Below are positions 17,112 through 23,412 of a stretch of DNA of 64,000 bases, piece after piece. The stretch spans positions 135,118 through 199,117 of the forward strand of contig JAFGLG010000002.1 in the NCBI GenBank assembly GCA_016928155.1. Direction: 5' to 3'. The notes below the pieces were generated by a model. It had not been told where the DNA came from, did not search any database, and worked only from the letters and a program-made list of their open reading frames with translations. Each line of letters opens with the position of its first letter. Position 1 is the first letter of the stretch. The DNA is from Candidatus Woesearchaeota archaeon. GTDB lineage: Archaea; Nanobdellota; Nanobdellia; Woesearchaeales; JAFGLG01. A program made the translations under genes and the position numbers.

Positions 17112-17534
17112 TTATAAAGTCTTGATAAGTCTGTCTAACCGCTTATTGAACTCTCTGGCCACATCCAGAATATGCTGAGCAATCTCTTCAGAATAAATAT
17201 AATGATAATCAGCACCTTCCCTGCTGTCAACAGCCGCGTTGAAATCATTTACGAAACGGGATTCAAGCTTCCCTTTTTTATTCAAATCTTCCAGAACAAC
17301 TCCGATTGCGAAATGCCTTCTTTCCTTATACCCTAACCTGAAAAGCAGAGCCCTGCCAGAATGAAACATCGAGTAATAACTCTGGATGATGCTCCACTTG
17401 AAATCGAGTTCAGTGAATGCCTTGCCTGCTTTCTTCATGTCATAACCTGCTTCAACCAATTCTTTCTTTATCAGATTTGGATCTATACCTATCCTGACTA
17501 AGAATCCTTGCTCCAGACACTCTTTGATGTTCAT
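17112..17534 (-). CDS. HEPN-domain protein of an MNT/HEPN pair
   Basis: A 140-aa helical protein with the HEPN core IIQSYYSMFHSGRALLFRLGYKERRHFAIG; the R-x-x-x-x-x-H-like residues fall in GYKERRHF, near but not identical to the RX4-6H RNase motif. It pairs with the nucleotidyltransferase gene directly upstream (4-base overlap, ATGA). In MNT/HEPN systems the HEPN protein is usually the toxin (RNase) and the MNT partner AMPylates it. The weak RNase motif leaves room for a non-catalytic role such as supporting the MNT enzyme. Confidence 0.85.
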   Translation of the reverse strand: MNIKECLEQGFLVRIGIDPNLIKKELVEAGYDMKKAGKAFTELDFKWSIIQSYYSMFHSGRALLFRLGYKERRHFAIGVVLEDLNKKGKLESRFVNDFNAAVDSREGADYHYIYSEEIAQHILDVAREFNKRLDRLIKTL

Positions 17535-18070
17535 TGCAGCAAAATCTTGTCCTTTTCCACTCTCTCATAAAACGCAGGATCTTTCCTTGCGACAAAGGAC
17601 CAATCCAATGACGTGAAAACAGAAATATTAATCTTTCTCCTGATTTTTGATGAAATTTTCGAGAAATCTGAAATAATTCCTTCTTTTCGCTTATTGCCGA
17701 TGATCAAAATGTCAATATCACTATCCTCTGTGTCTTCTCCTCTTGCGCAGCTTCCATACAGATAAGCGGTTATTTCATGTTTTCTGCTAATGATTCTTAT
17801 TTTTTCAAGGAGAAGGAGGTTATGCAGGATCTTCAGCTGCTTCACAATAATATTCTCTCTGTTAAGCCAATGAAGATTAGTGACTCCTATCTTTTTTATT
17901 CTTATCATGTCTTTTCTTATCAACAACCCAAGCCATTTGATCATAGTAGCTTTTGAAATCTTTATCTTTACCCTCAATTCTTTCTGAGAATATTGGGCTG
18001 TGGGATTCTCAAGCAAGAAAACAAGTATTCTCATTGCATTCTTTTCACCTAATATCTCAGCCATGCCCAT
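17531..18070 (-). CDS. Winged-helix + minimal nucleotidyltransferase (MNT) protein
   Basis: A 179-aa fusion. Residues 10-75 are a winged helix (QYSQKELRVKIKISKATMIKWLGLL), and residues 85-179 are an MNT-type nucleotidyltransferase with GSCARGEDTEDSDIDILI (GSxxRG then DxD). The usual antitoxin in MNT/HEPN modules lacks the DNA-binding domain, so this fusion may let the same protein repress its own operon. A perfect 6-bp-arm inverted repeat (GGTTCA/TGAACC) 40 bases upstream is a likely operator. The start may also be the second ATG two codons later. Confidence 0.88.
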   Translation of the reverse strand: MGMAEILGEKNAMRILVFLLENPTAQYSQKELRVKIKISKATMIKWLGLLIRKDMIRIKKIGVTNLHWLNRENIIVKQLKILHNLLLLEKIRIISRKHEITAYLYGSCARGEDTEDSDIDILIIGNKRKEGIISDFSKISSKIRRKINISVFTSLDWSFVARKDPAFYERVEKDKILLQ

Positions 18071-18091
18071 AATTTGATATAGGAATAGGTA

Positions 18092-18127
18092 TAATTATTT
18101 AAACCTTTTGGTTCAATTTGATGAACC
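18092..18127 (-). promoter_or_regulatory. TATA box and operator of MNT/HEPN operon
   Basis: The inverted repeat GGTTCA-ATTTGA-TGAACC (18110-18127) stands just upstream of a TATA-like TTTAAATAAT (about 18093-18102, minus strand). Its position suits a repressor site for the winged-helix MNT protein (inference). Confidence 0.5.
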
Positions 18128-18220
18128 TATGTTGCAAGGGATGTGAAGTTTGCAAACAGTATTAAGAGCATTAAAGAAGAAGAGAAAAAAAGGAAAATAA
18201 TTATTTCTTACGCTACAAGC

Positions 18221-18631
18221 CTAGAGTGGATTATAATACGCCATACAAGTATCATAGGAACCACCCATATACCAACAGTATACATATTTCTTGTAGCAAT
18301 CCCAAAATCCAGTGCAACTATGTCCTCGATAAAGAGGAGCAGAACATCCATAACATTGATTATAACATGCATCATAGTATTCTGGACTGTATTCACCATC
18401 ACAAGTTTCAACACAGTCTGAACAAGCCATCCCAGATGCTACAACCTTAGGTATATAATTAACTTGCCCTAATACATCTCCACCTAGATCATCAGTGACT
18501 GGAGCCTGAATATAGCTGACTGTCGGGGTTGCTGCTGGCCCTTTACCTGTAATCAGCACAACCAATGCAACAATTGCAACTATTGCAACAATCGCAAGAT
18601 ATGCAAAACTGCCTTTTGATTCAACTTCCAT
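18221..18631 (-). CDS. Membrane-anchored Cys-rich small protein
   Basis: A 136-aa protein with one N-terminal membrane helix (FAYLAIVAIVAIVALVVLI) and an outside domain with about a dozen Cys and many Tyr (CSDCVETCDGEYSPEYYDAC, CYNQCYGC). The spacing suggests several disulfides or metal sites; no known family is recognised. GAGGTG lies five bases before the ATG, giving a clear start. No neighbour is obviously linked; it lies between the MNT/HEPN operon and the broken lipoprotein. Confidence 0.75.
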   Translation of the reverse strand: MEVESKGSFAYLAIVAIVAIVALVVLITGKGPAATPTVSYIQAPVTDDLGGDVLGQVNYIPKVVASGMACSDCVETCDGEYSPEYYDACYNQCYGCSAPLYRGHSCTGFWDCYKKYVYCWYMGGSYDTCMAYYNPL

Positions 18632-18758
18632 CTTTTCACCTCTTTTGGTAATCTGAATAGATTATTCTACCCTAAATGTATACTAATATATAAAGATGAT
18701 TGTTGCTACATAGGAAAATAAACATTTATTAATCAGCTTTCCAGCAAATCATCAAGAG

Positions 18759-19297
18759 GTGACCATCATAAACAAAATATTCATTCTGCTTTGCCTTACA
18801 ATCCTGATAGCGGGCTGCGGAAAGCAGACACCGCCAACAGAGCAGAAAGAGACAACAGAGGACATAACACCACCCAGCCAGCCAAGCATATCCAGCGATC
18901 TGCTTGACATCGCTGATTTCGAAGCAGCAGGATTCGACATGACAGGCCTGGATAAAGGCAGGGGCGCAGCAGGCAGCACAGTATTCAGGACAACAGGAGA
19001 TTATCCCTTAATAAGGCACTCTGTATTTTATTTCAAATCTCCGGGATTGCCTTCAAGAACACAAAAGACAAATCCGTGGATAAATGCACTGTACCAGGGC
19101 TTGTCGAAGACGGACAATATAAAGTTGTGAGAGAATTCAGCGATGGATCATATGTGTTCTCATGCAAGGTCCCAGCCAACACACTGACATTGTGCGTTGC
19201 AAAGGGAGAGCATGCATTCCAGGTCACATTCCCGAAGGATGATGCAAACCTGCCGAAAGCAGAGAAACTTGCAGGCATCATCGCAGGCAAGATCTGA
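18759..19297 (+). pseudogene. Frameshifted lipoprotein gene
   Basis: The first frame gives a lipoprotein signal with lipobox LTILIAGC, then a Thr/Pro-rich linker and a domain that reads well to about base 19035. The downstream part (VDKCTVPGLVEDGQYKVVREF...) continues in the frame one base back, preceded by in-frame SGIAFKNTKDKS. The shift lies within 19022-19042, near runs of T and A. Joined, the protein would be about 180 aa with paired Cys in the second half, resembling small archaeal lipoproteins of unknown role. It could be a genuine pseudogene, a sequencing error or programmed frameshifting. The start is GTG within AGAGGTG. Confidence 0.7.
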
Positions 19298-19433
19298 ATG
19301 TGCAGTGACCAGAAGGCTGAGAATTCAATCATGCAAAATTCTGAACCTCTATAGACAACAATCTGTGCTTTCTCATAGGTTGAACTTCCTATCTGATTAT
19401 CAGATTCCTATCATCGATAGCTTTAAATATGTG

Positions 19434-19448
19434 TATACATGATGTATA
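19434..19448 (+). promoter_or_regulatory. Palindromic operator of AbrB/PIN module
   Basis: A perfect palindrome TATACAT-G-ATGTATA ends four bases before the antitoxin ATG; a TATA-like TTTAAATATG is just upstream (19422-19431). The position is typical for autoregulation by an AbrB-type antitoxin (inference). Confidence 0.6.
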
Positions 19449-19452
19449 TACT

Positions 19453-19653
19453 ATGGAAGTCAAGGCACAGATCAAGGAATGGGGAAACAGCTATGGCATC
19501 AGGATATCAAAAAGCGATGTCAGGAAATTAGGCATTGTGAAAGGAGAGACTGTCCACCTAAAGATAAGCAAAAATGAATATGATATCGACCAGTTTATCG
19601 GCATATGCAGAGGAGCAAAACCATTCATAAGGGAAAAAGAGGACAGATATTGA
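19453..19653 (+). CDS. AbrB/MazE-like antitoxin
   Basis: A 66-aa protein beginning MEVKAQIKEWGNSYGIRISK, the swapped-hairpin AbrB pattern (KEWGNSxGIRI), followed by a linker that would wrap the toxin (DIDQFIGICRGAKPFI). It binds DNA as a dimer and neutralises the partner PIN nuclease. The start is the second in-frame ATG, right after the palindrome. Its TGA overlaps the TTG start of the PIN gene. Confidence 0.85.
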   Translation: MEVKAQIKEWGNSYGIRISKSDVRKLGIVKGETVHLKISKNEYDIDQFIGICRGAKPFIREKEDRY

Positions 19654-20033
19654 AATATGTCATTGATTCTTCAGCGTGGATCGAATTGTTTCTGGGGAGT
19701 GCTGAAGGCAAGAAAGCTGCAAAAGTAATCAAGAACCCAAAAAATGTCATAATAACAAGCGATGTAACATTTGGTGAAATATACAGCTGGGCTATGAAGA
19801 ATGGTTTTGATGCTGGCAAATTAATGGGATGCATAAGACAAAATTCTGAAGTGTTTGAAACATATGTCAACATCTGGATCGAAGCAGCTGATCTGCGCGA
19901 CAGGAGGAGAGAGAAAGCGAAGAAGTTCTCATTGATCGATGCCATCATCTACAGGATCTCGCAGATGACCAAGGCAAGGCTGGTTACAAAGGACAAGGAT
20001 TTCAAGGGACTGAAGAATGTGATCCTGTTGTAA
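19650..20033 (+). CDS. vapC: PIN-domain RNase toxin (VapC-like)
   Basis: A 127-aa PIN domain: KYVIDSSAWIELF supplies the first catalytic Asp, VTFGEIYSW the Glu, and SLIDAIIYRISQ with LVTKDKDF the later acidic residues. VapC toxins cut specific tRNA or rRNA sites. A TTG start overlaps the antitoxin stop (TTGA), giving coupled translation; a longer start would overlap the antitoxin by 45 bases. Confidence 0.9.
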   Translation: MKYVIDSSAWIELFLGSAEGKKAAKVIKNPKNVIITSDVTFGEIYSWAMKNGFDAGKLMGCIRQNSEVFETYVNIWIEAADLRDRRREKAKKFSLIDAIIYRISQMTKARLVTKDKDFKGLKNVILL

Positions 20034-20045
20034 TATTTCTAAACC

Positions 20046-20055
20046 TTTATAAATA
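20046..20055 (+). promoter_or_regulatory. TATA box upstream of tRNA-Pro locus
   Basis: TTTATAAATA stands 28-37 bases before the first GGGGCTGTGGGG copy (20083), the same spacing that TATTTAAATA has to tRNA-Val at 42 kb. It is 113 bases from the tRNA-Pro body itself, so transcription should begin at the upstream copy. Confidence 0.6.
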
Positions 20056-20079
20056 ACGAGTTTTGCTTATCTGATACTC

Positions 20080-20156
20080 CTTGGGGCTGTGGGGCAACTG
20101 TTTCGTCAGTTGAGTGCGTTAGCGACTCCTAGTCGCTTCGCGTCCGGAGTCCCTAG
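20080..20156 (+). ncRNA. Structured leader or small RNA sharing the 5' end of tRNA-Pro
   Basis: This segment begins TTGGGGCTGTGGGG, identical for 14 bases to the start of the tRNA-Pro 85 bases later. It folds as a three-way junction: CTTGGGGCT (20080-20088) with AGTCCCTAG (20148-20156, one mismatch), hairpin CAACTG-TTTCGT-CAGTTG (20095-20112), and hairpin GCGACT-CCT-AGTCGC (20122-20136) extended by GCG/CGC (20116-20118 with 20139-20141). It cannot make a tRNA by itself because no T arm or 3' acceptor strand is present. It may be a tRNA leader, a separate sRNA, or the remnant of an insertion that duplicated the tRNA 5' end. Confidence 0.45.
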
Positions 20157-20167
20157 AAAACCTTATT

Positions 20168-20289
20168 GGGGCTGTGGGGTAGCTTGGATGGCAGGGCTCT
20201 TGCTTTGCCAGAGCAACTATCCTCTCTGGTTTGGGGCCAGATGACCCCGGTTCGAAACCGCTTATGCGGCGAATGTCCGGGCAGCCCCA
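20168..20289 (+). tRNA. tRNA-Pro(TGG) with D-loop insertion and T-loop intron
   Basis: Acceptor GGGGCTG pairs with CAGCCCC, discriminator A. D stem GGGT (20177) pairs with ATCC (20219); anticodon arm TCTGG-TTTGGGG-CCAGA has anticodon TGG at 20232-20234. Two insertions interrupt it. In the T loop, bases 20257-20275 (19 nt) form a textbook bulge-helix-bulge: outer helix CCCGG/CCGGG, 3-nt bulge TGT, central helix TTCG/CGAA, 3-nt bulge AAA, inner helix CCGC/GCGG; cutting between the second and third bulge bases restores the loop TTCGAAT. In the D loop about 30 nt (20188-20217, boundary uncertain by a few bases) separate AGCTTGG from TATCC; they fold as a hairpin but I cannot draw a canonical bulge-helix-bulge. 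The spliced RNA is 73 nt. CCA is not encoded. Confidence 0.88.
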
Positions 20290-20322
20290 GTTTTTAATTC
20301 TGGGTTGCGTATAATATCTTAC

Positions 20323-20361
20323 GGGCACATCTTAACGAAATATTTATATATTGATGTGCCC
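20323..20361 (+). promoter_or_regulatory. Inverted-repeat operator around the fic promoter
   Basis: Perfect 9-bp arms GGGCACATC (20323-20331) and GATGTGCCC (20353-20361) bracket a TATA-like TATTTATATATT, 12 bases before the fic ATG. A repressor bound here would block the promoter. Related GGGCACA sequences occur again at the 3' end of fic (21294-21300 and 21325-21331). Confidence 0.55.
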
Positions 20362-20372
20362 ATACATATCAT

Positions 20373-21317
20373 ATGACATACATTGAGACTATCAGAAGAG
20401 GGAATAAAAAATATTATTATATCACAAAGAACATTAGAGCAGATATTAACAGATGGAAGAAAATCAGAATTTATGTCGGAGATAAGAAGCCAACTAAAGC
20501 AGAAATCAAGAAGCACGCAGAAGAGATTGAGAAAAGAGCAGAAAAAGAAGGCCTGACCAAATCAGAATATGTCTATTTGTCAATTAGAGATGCTGAAACA
20601 CTGCAGGATTTAAAAGAAAGCTATAAAGAGTGGGTGAAGAAAACACCTGAAAGCATCAGGAAAAAGTTTTATGATGATTTTGTTATCAGATTTACTTACA
20701 ACACCAATGCCATAGAAGGAAATAGGCTTACTTTGCGACAAACTGCACTTATTCTCAAAGATAGAGTGCTTCCCTCTGGTGTGCGAGCATCTGATTACCA
20801 TGAAGCTGTCAACGGGAAGGAGTGTCTAGAATACTTGAAATCATACAAAGGAGGATTAAACAACAAGCTTCTAGAGAAAGTGAATGGTATTCTGACAAAA
20901 AATACTGATGTTAGTTATAGCGGGAGAATACGATTTTTTGATGTTAAGATTGAGGGTTCTAAACACACCCCACTTTCAAACGAGAAAGTGAAAAAACACT
21001 TATTGAATATGTATAAATGGTATAGTGCCAATAAGAATAAACTCCACCCATTTGAGCTGGCAACCCTGATTCATGCCAAAATCGCCTGGATCCATCCGTT
21101 TGAGGATGGCAACGGAAGAACTGCTCGTGCGATCATGAATTGGCTTTTAATCAAAAATGGCTATCCAATGTTCTTTATTCCATTTTGGAGAAGAGAAGAA
21201 TATTACATGACCCTGGAGGAAGCTGATAAAGAGAATTTTAAAGATTATGTAGCCAGAATGTTACGGTTGATTATTGACCAAGTAAGATATTACGGGCACA
21301 AAAGGGAGAAAAAATAA
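20373..21317 (+). CDS. Fic-family AMPylase
   Basis: A 314-aa Fic protein. The catalytic loop HPFEDGNGR begins at H241 and matches HPFx(D/E)GNGR fully, so AMP transfer is expected. An inhibitory helix lies upstream with TNAIEG (111-116), fitting (S/T)xxxE(G/N), so it is the self-inhibited class II type. The N-terminal 100 residues are basic and helical and may dictate the target. No separate antitoxin is adjacent. The gene is bounded by repeats of TTACGGGCACA and lies directly after tRNA-Pro, hinting at acquisition with an accessory island. Confidence 0.92.
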   Translation: MTYIETIRRGNKKYYYITKNIRADINRWKKIRIYVGDKKPTKAEIKKHAEEIEKRAEKEGLTKSEYVYLSIRDAETLQDLKESYKEWVKKTPESIRKKFYDDFVIRFTYNTNAIEGNRLTLRQTALILKDRVLPSGVRASDYHEAVNGKECLEYLKSYKGGLNNKLLEKVNGILTKNTDVSYSGRIRFFDVKIEGSKHTPLSNEKVKKHLLNMYKWYSANKNKLHPFELATLIHAKIAWIHPFEDGNGRTARAIMNWLLIKNGYPMFFIPFWRREEYYMTLEEADKENFKDYVARMLRLIIDQVRYYGHKREKK

Positions 21318-21361
21318 GGTGTATGGGCACAGGGTGGATTGCGCATAATTGCTGTTATGTG

Positions 21362-21380
21362 TTTTTTCTGCAAGAAAAAA
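21362..21380 (+). terminator. Hairpin after fic
   Basis: TTTTTTCT-GCA-AGAAAAAA forms an 8-bp stem about 45 bases after the fic stop, with a T run in the ascending arm. It could act as a terminator; a second small hairpin GTGC-GAA-GCAC lies near 21432. Confidence 0.35.
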
Positions 21381-21450
21381 TCGCGAAGTGAAACGTGGCG
21401 ATAGTATGATGCAGAGAAACCCGTTCATCGAGTGCGAAGCACAATCCTAA

Positions 21451-21711
21451 TATATAATTAAACCAAGACTTGATAAGGAACCAATAAAATTATCAAAAAA
21501 AGACAAAATCACATTCGAGAAAGTGATGAAGAAAATTGAAGAGATCCTCTCCTGTGATATTGACCATTATAAAAATCTGAGATATGATATGAAAGAATCC
21601 AAAAGAGTCCATATCAATCATTTTGTCTTGATCTTTAGTTATAATAAAGAGAAAGATCTTGTATCATTTGAAGATTTTGACCATCATGACAAAATCTACA
21701 AGAACAAATAG
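21451..21711 (+). pseudogene. 5'-truncated RelE/ParE-type toxin gene
   Basis: The frame encodes a RelE-like toxin: IIKPRLDKEPIKLSKKDK, MKKIEEIL, HYKNLRYDMKESKRVHINHFVLIFSY and the C-terminal DLVSFEDFDHHDKIYK. The N-terminal strand is present in translation (codons from 21451) but no ATG, GTG or TTG occurs between the in-frame TAA at 21448 and the family N-terminus. Internal ATG/GTG codons at 21523-21528 would make a 60-62-aa protein lacking the first strand and helix. No antitoxin is adjacent. It is probably a decayed toxin. Confidence 0.65.
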
Positions 21712-21845
21712 ATCATGATAATCGCTCCATGAGCTGAAGGATCCTGAGAATCAAGAGAAAATGACAATGAAGAATCGTCTTGATTAATTTTCATATACGA
21801 TTTCTGGGATCAATCAAAAGGTTTTAATAATCCCTTTTCTGGCAT

Positions 21846-22583
21846 ATGTTCAATCGGGGTGCTAAACTAGTGTCGATATGGAAGATGGTGGAGGAGATCA
21901 AGGGATTCAAGGTGGCAGATCCCTCGATGGTGAAAGAATCATATGAACTGCTGTTCGAGAAGCAGCTGCCCTACAAGGCAGTCCTGCGATACATCAACAA
22001 TTTCTCGCCCTACGGCGGAAACATCAGGATGAACTTCAGCACAATTGAAGTCAGGCTCAGCAAGAGATGGAAGAATGTCAGCAGGGAGATACAGATGGGC
22101 ATCATACAGGAGCTCATGACAAAGCTCTTCAAGAAGCCGCGAAGGACAATGCACATCGACCTCTACAACAACTTCGTCAAGAACCTCCACATCGCGATAC
22201 CCAAGACAAAGATCGATCCGCTCCTGAAGGAATCATTCGACAGGGTCAATGACAAGCACTTCAGCGGCATGATAGAGATGCCCAACCTTGTCTTCGGGAG
22301 ATTCTCGACCCACAAGATGGGAAGCTATGACTACAAGAAAGACACGATATCGATCTCGCGCATCCTAATAGAGGACCCTGAACTGCTTGACTATGTGATG
22401 TATCATGAGATACTGCACAAGAAGCACAAGTTCCACAGATGGAACGGCAAGAATGTATACCATAATTCCACATTCAGGAGAGATGAGAGAGCGTATCCTG
22501 GCCATGAAGAGATGGAAAGCAGACTGAACAGACACATCAGGAAGAACATGTGGAAAAGGGCATTTTTCGGCAACAGGGGATAA
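21846..22583 (+). CDS. SprT-like zinc metalloprotease-domain protein
   Basis: A 245-aa protein whose C-terminal part contains YVMYHEILHKKHKF (HExxH) followed about 25 residues later by a third His/Glu region (FRRDERAYPGHEEME), the arrangement of SprT/M48-like minimal metallopeptidases. The N-terminal half is helical without clear motifs. It may act as a cytosolic peptidase or a DNA-protein crosslink protease; substrate is unknown. The start may instead be a GTG eight codons in, which has GGGGTG at good spacing. Confidence 0.75.
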   Translation: MFNRGAKLVSIWKMVEEIKGFKVADPSMVKESYELLFEKQLPYKAVLRYINNFSPYGGNIRMNFSTIEVRLSKRWKNVSREIQMGIIQELMTKLFKKPRRTMHIDLYNNFVKNLHIAIPKTKIDPLLKESFDRVNDKHFSGMIEMPNLVFGRFSTHKMGSYDYKKDTISISRILIEDPELLDYVMYHEILHKKHKFHRWNGKNVYHNSTFRRDERAYPGHEEMESRLNRHIRKNMWKRAFFGNRG

Positions 22584-22684
22584 AAAGTCCCAAAAAGGCA
22601 GAATTCAGGCACTACAAAGGCTGGGAAGCGTCATCCATCTTTCAAAATCTATATATATTACCTGTTTTCTTCTAGCGATATCAT

Positions 22685-22834
22685 ATCAAAAACCACCAGT
22701 CAATTGATGGGTGAAATCTTATAACTTCAAAACACAAATTGAAGTGGTTTTTGATGCTCAAAATACCATGACTGATGGTTTTTGGAACAACAAAACACCA
22801 TACTGATTTAAAACCAAATAGTGGTATTTTGTTG
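22685..22834. repeat. Three successive inverted repeats upstream of aIF5A
   Basis: IR1 has 12-bp perfect arms ATCAAAAACCAC (22685) / GTGGTTTTTGAT (22744-22755). IR2 is a hairpin AAATACCAT-gactg-ATGGTTTTT (22761-22783). IR3 has 13-base arms CAACAAAACACCA (22788) / TGGTATTTTGTTG (22822-22834) with one mismatch. All share ACCA(Y)...ACTGAT / ATGGT elements. They fill the spacer before the aIF5A ATG and may be operators, RNA hairpins, or remnants of a small mobile element. Confidence 0.55.
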
Positions 22835-22851
22835 TATAAAAAGGTGGAATC

Positions 22852-23250
22852 ATGGAAAAGAAGGTCTCACATGTCGGTGCGTTGCAGAAAGGAAGCCTGG
22901 TAATAATAGACGGCGAAGCATGCAAAGTCATGAGCACACAGGTATCAAGGCCCGGAAAGCACGGCCATGCAAAAGTCAGATTCGATGCAGTAGGGATAAT
23001 AGACGGCAAGAAAAGGAACATCGTGCTGCCGGCACACGACAACATCGAAGTGCCGCTGATAGACAAGAGGAATGCCCAAGTCCTCTCGATTGCAGGCAAC
23101 AAGGCCAATGTGATGGACAATGAGACATTCGAGACATTCGACATGGAGATACCTGAAGAAGTCAAGGATGTCACAGAAGGATGCAATATCCTCTACTGGG
23201 TCATACTCGGAACAAAGATCATGAAACAGGTAGTCAAAGGAGATGAATGA
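22852..23250 (+). CDS. eif5a: Translation initiation factor aIF5A
   Basis: A 132-aa protein with the KOW-like domain and hypusination loop SRPGKHGHAK (K36), then the OB fold (IDKRNAQVLSIAGNKANVMDNETFETFDMEIPEE). In archaea K36 is modified to deoxyhypusine or hypusine; the factor relieves ribosome stalling. GGTGG six bases before the ATG is the ribosome site. It overlaps eL40 by one base. Confidence 0.96.
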   Translation: MEKKVSHVGALQKGSLVIIDGEACKVMSTQVSRPGKHGHAKVRFDAVGIIDGKKRNIVLPAHDNIEVPLIDKRNAQVLSIAGNKANVMDNETFETFDMEIPEEVKDVTEGCNILYWVILGTKIMKQVVKGDE

Positions 23251-23411
23251 TGACAAAATTCCCAGAAGTAATCAAAAGGAGATATACAAATGTGTTTGTC
23301 TGCAGGAGATGCAAATCCAAGATAAGGGCGCCGAGCATGAAGGTGGCAAGAGGAGAGGTCAGCTGCAGGAAATGCAACAGCAAACAGCTAAGAGCCATAA
23401 AGAAGAAATAA
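23250..23411 (+). CDS. rpl40e: Large ribosomal subunit protein eL40
   Basis: A 53-aa basic zinc protein: TKFPEVIKRRYTNVFVCRRC, then CRKCNSKQLRAIKKK, giving the CxxC...CxxC ribbon and C-terminal LRxxKK of archaeal L40e. It follows aIF5A directly; two consecutive ATG codons overlap the aIF5A stop. Its stop is one base before the site-2 protease start, so three genes form one operon. Confidence 0.93.
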   Translation: MTKFPEVIKRRYTNVFVCRRCKSKIRAPSMKVARGEVSCRKCNSKQLRAIKKK

Positions 23412-23412
23412 A

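Noticed and set aside
20083-20156. A second tRNA gene beginning GGGGCTG
   Set aside because: There is no T arm or 3' acceptor strand in the segment; only the 5' 14 bases match tRNA-Pro.
20119-20328. 69-aa ORF on the minus strand
   Set aside because: It lies across the tRNA-Pro and its leader; the protein is an artefact of structured RNA sequence.
22685-22834. CRISPR array
   Set aside because: The units are inverted, differ in sequence and have no constant spacer length or cas genes.
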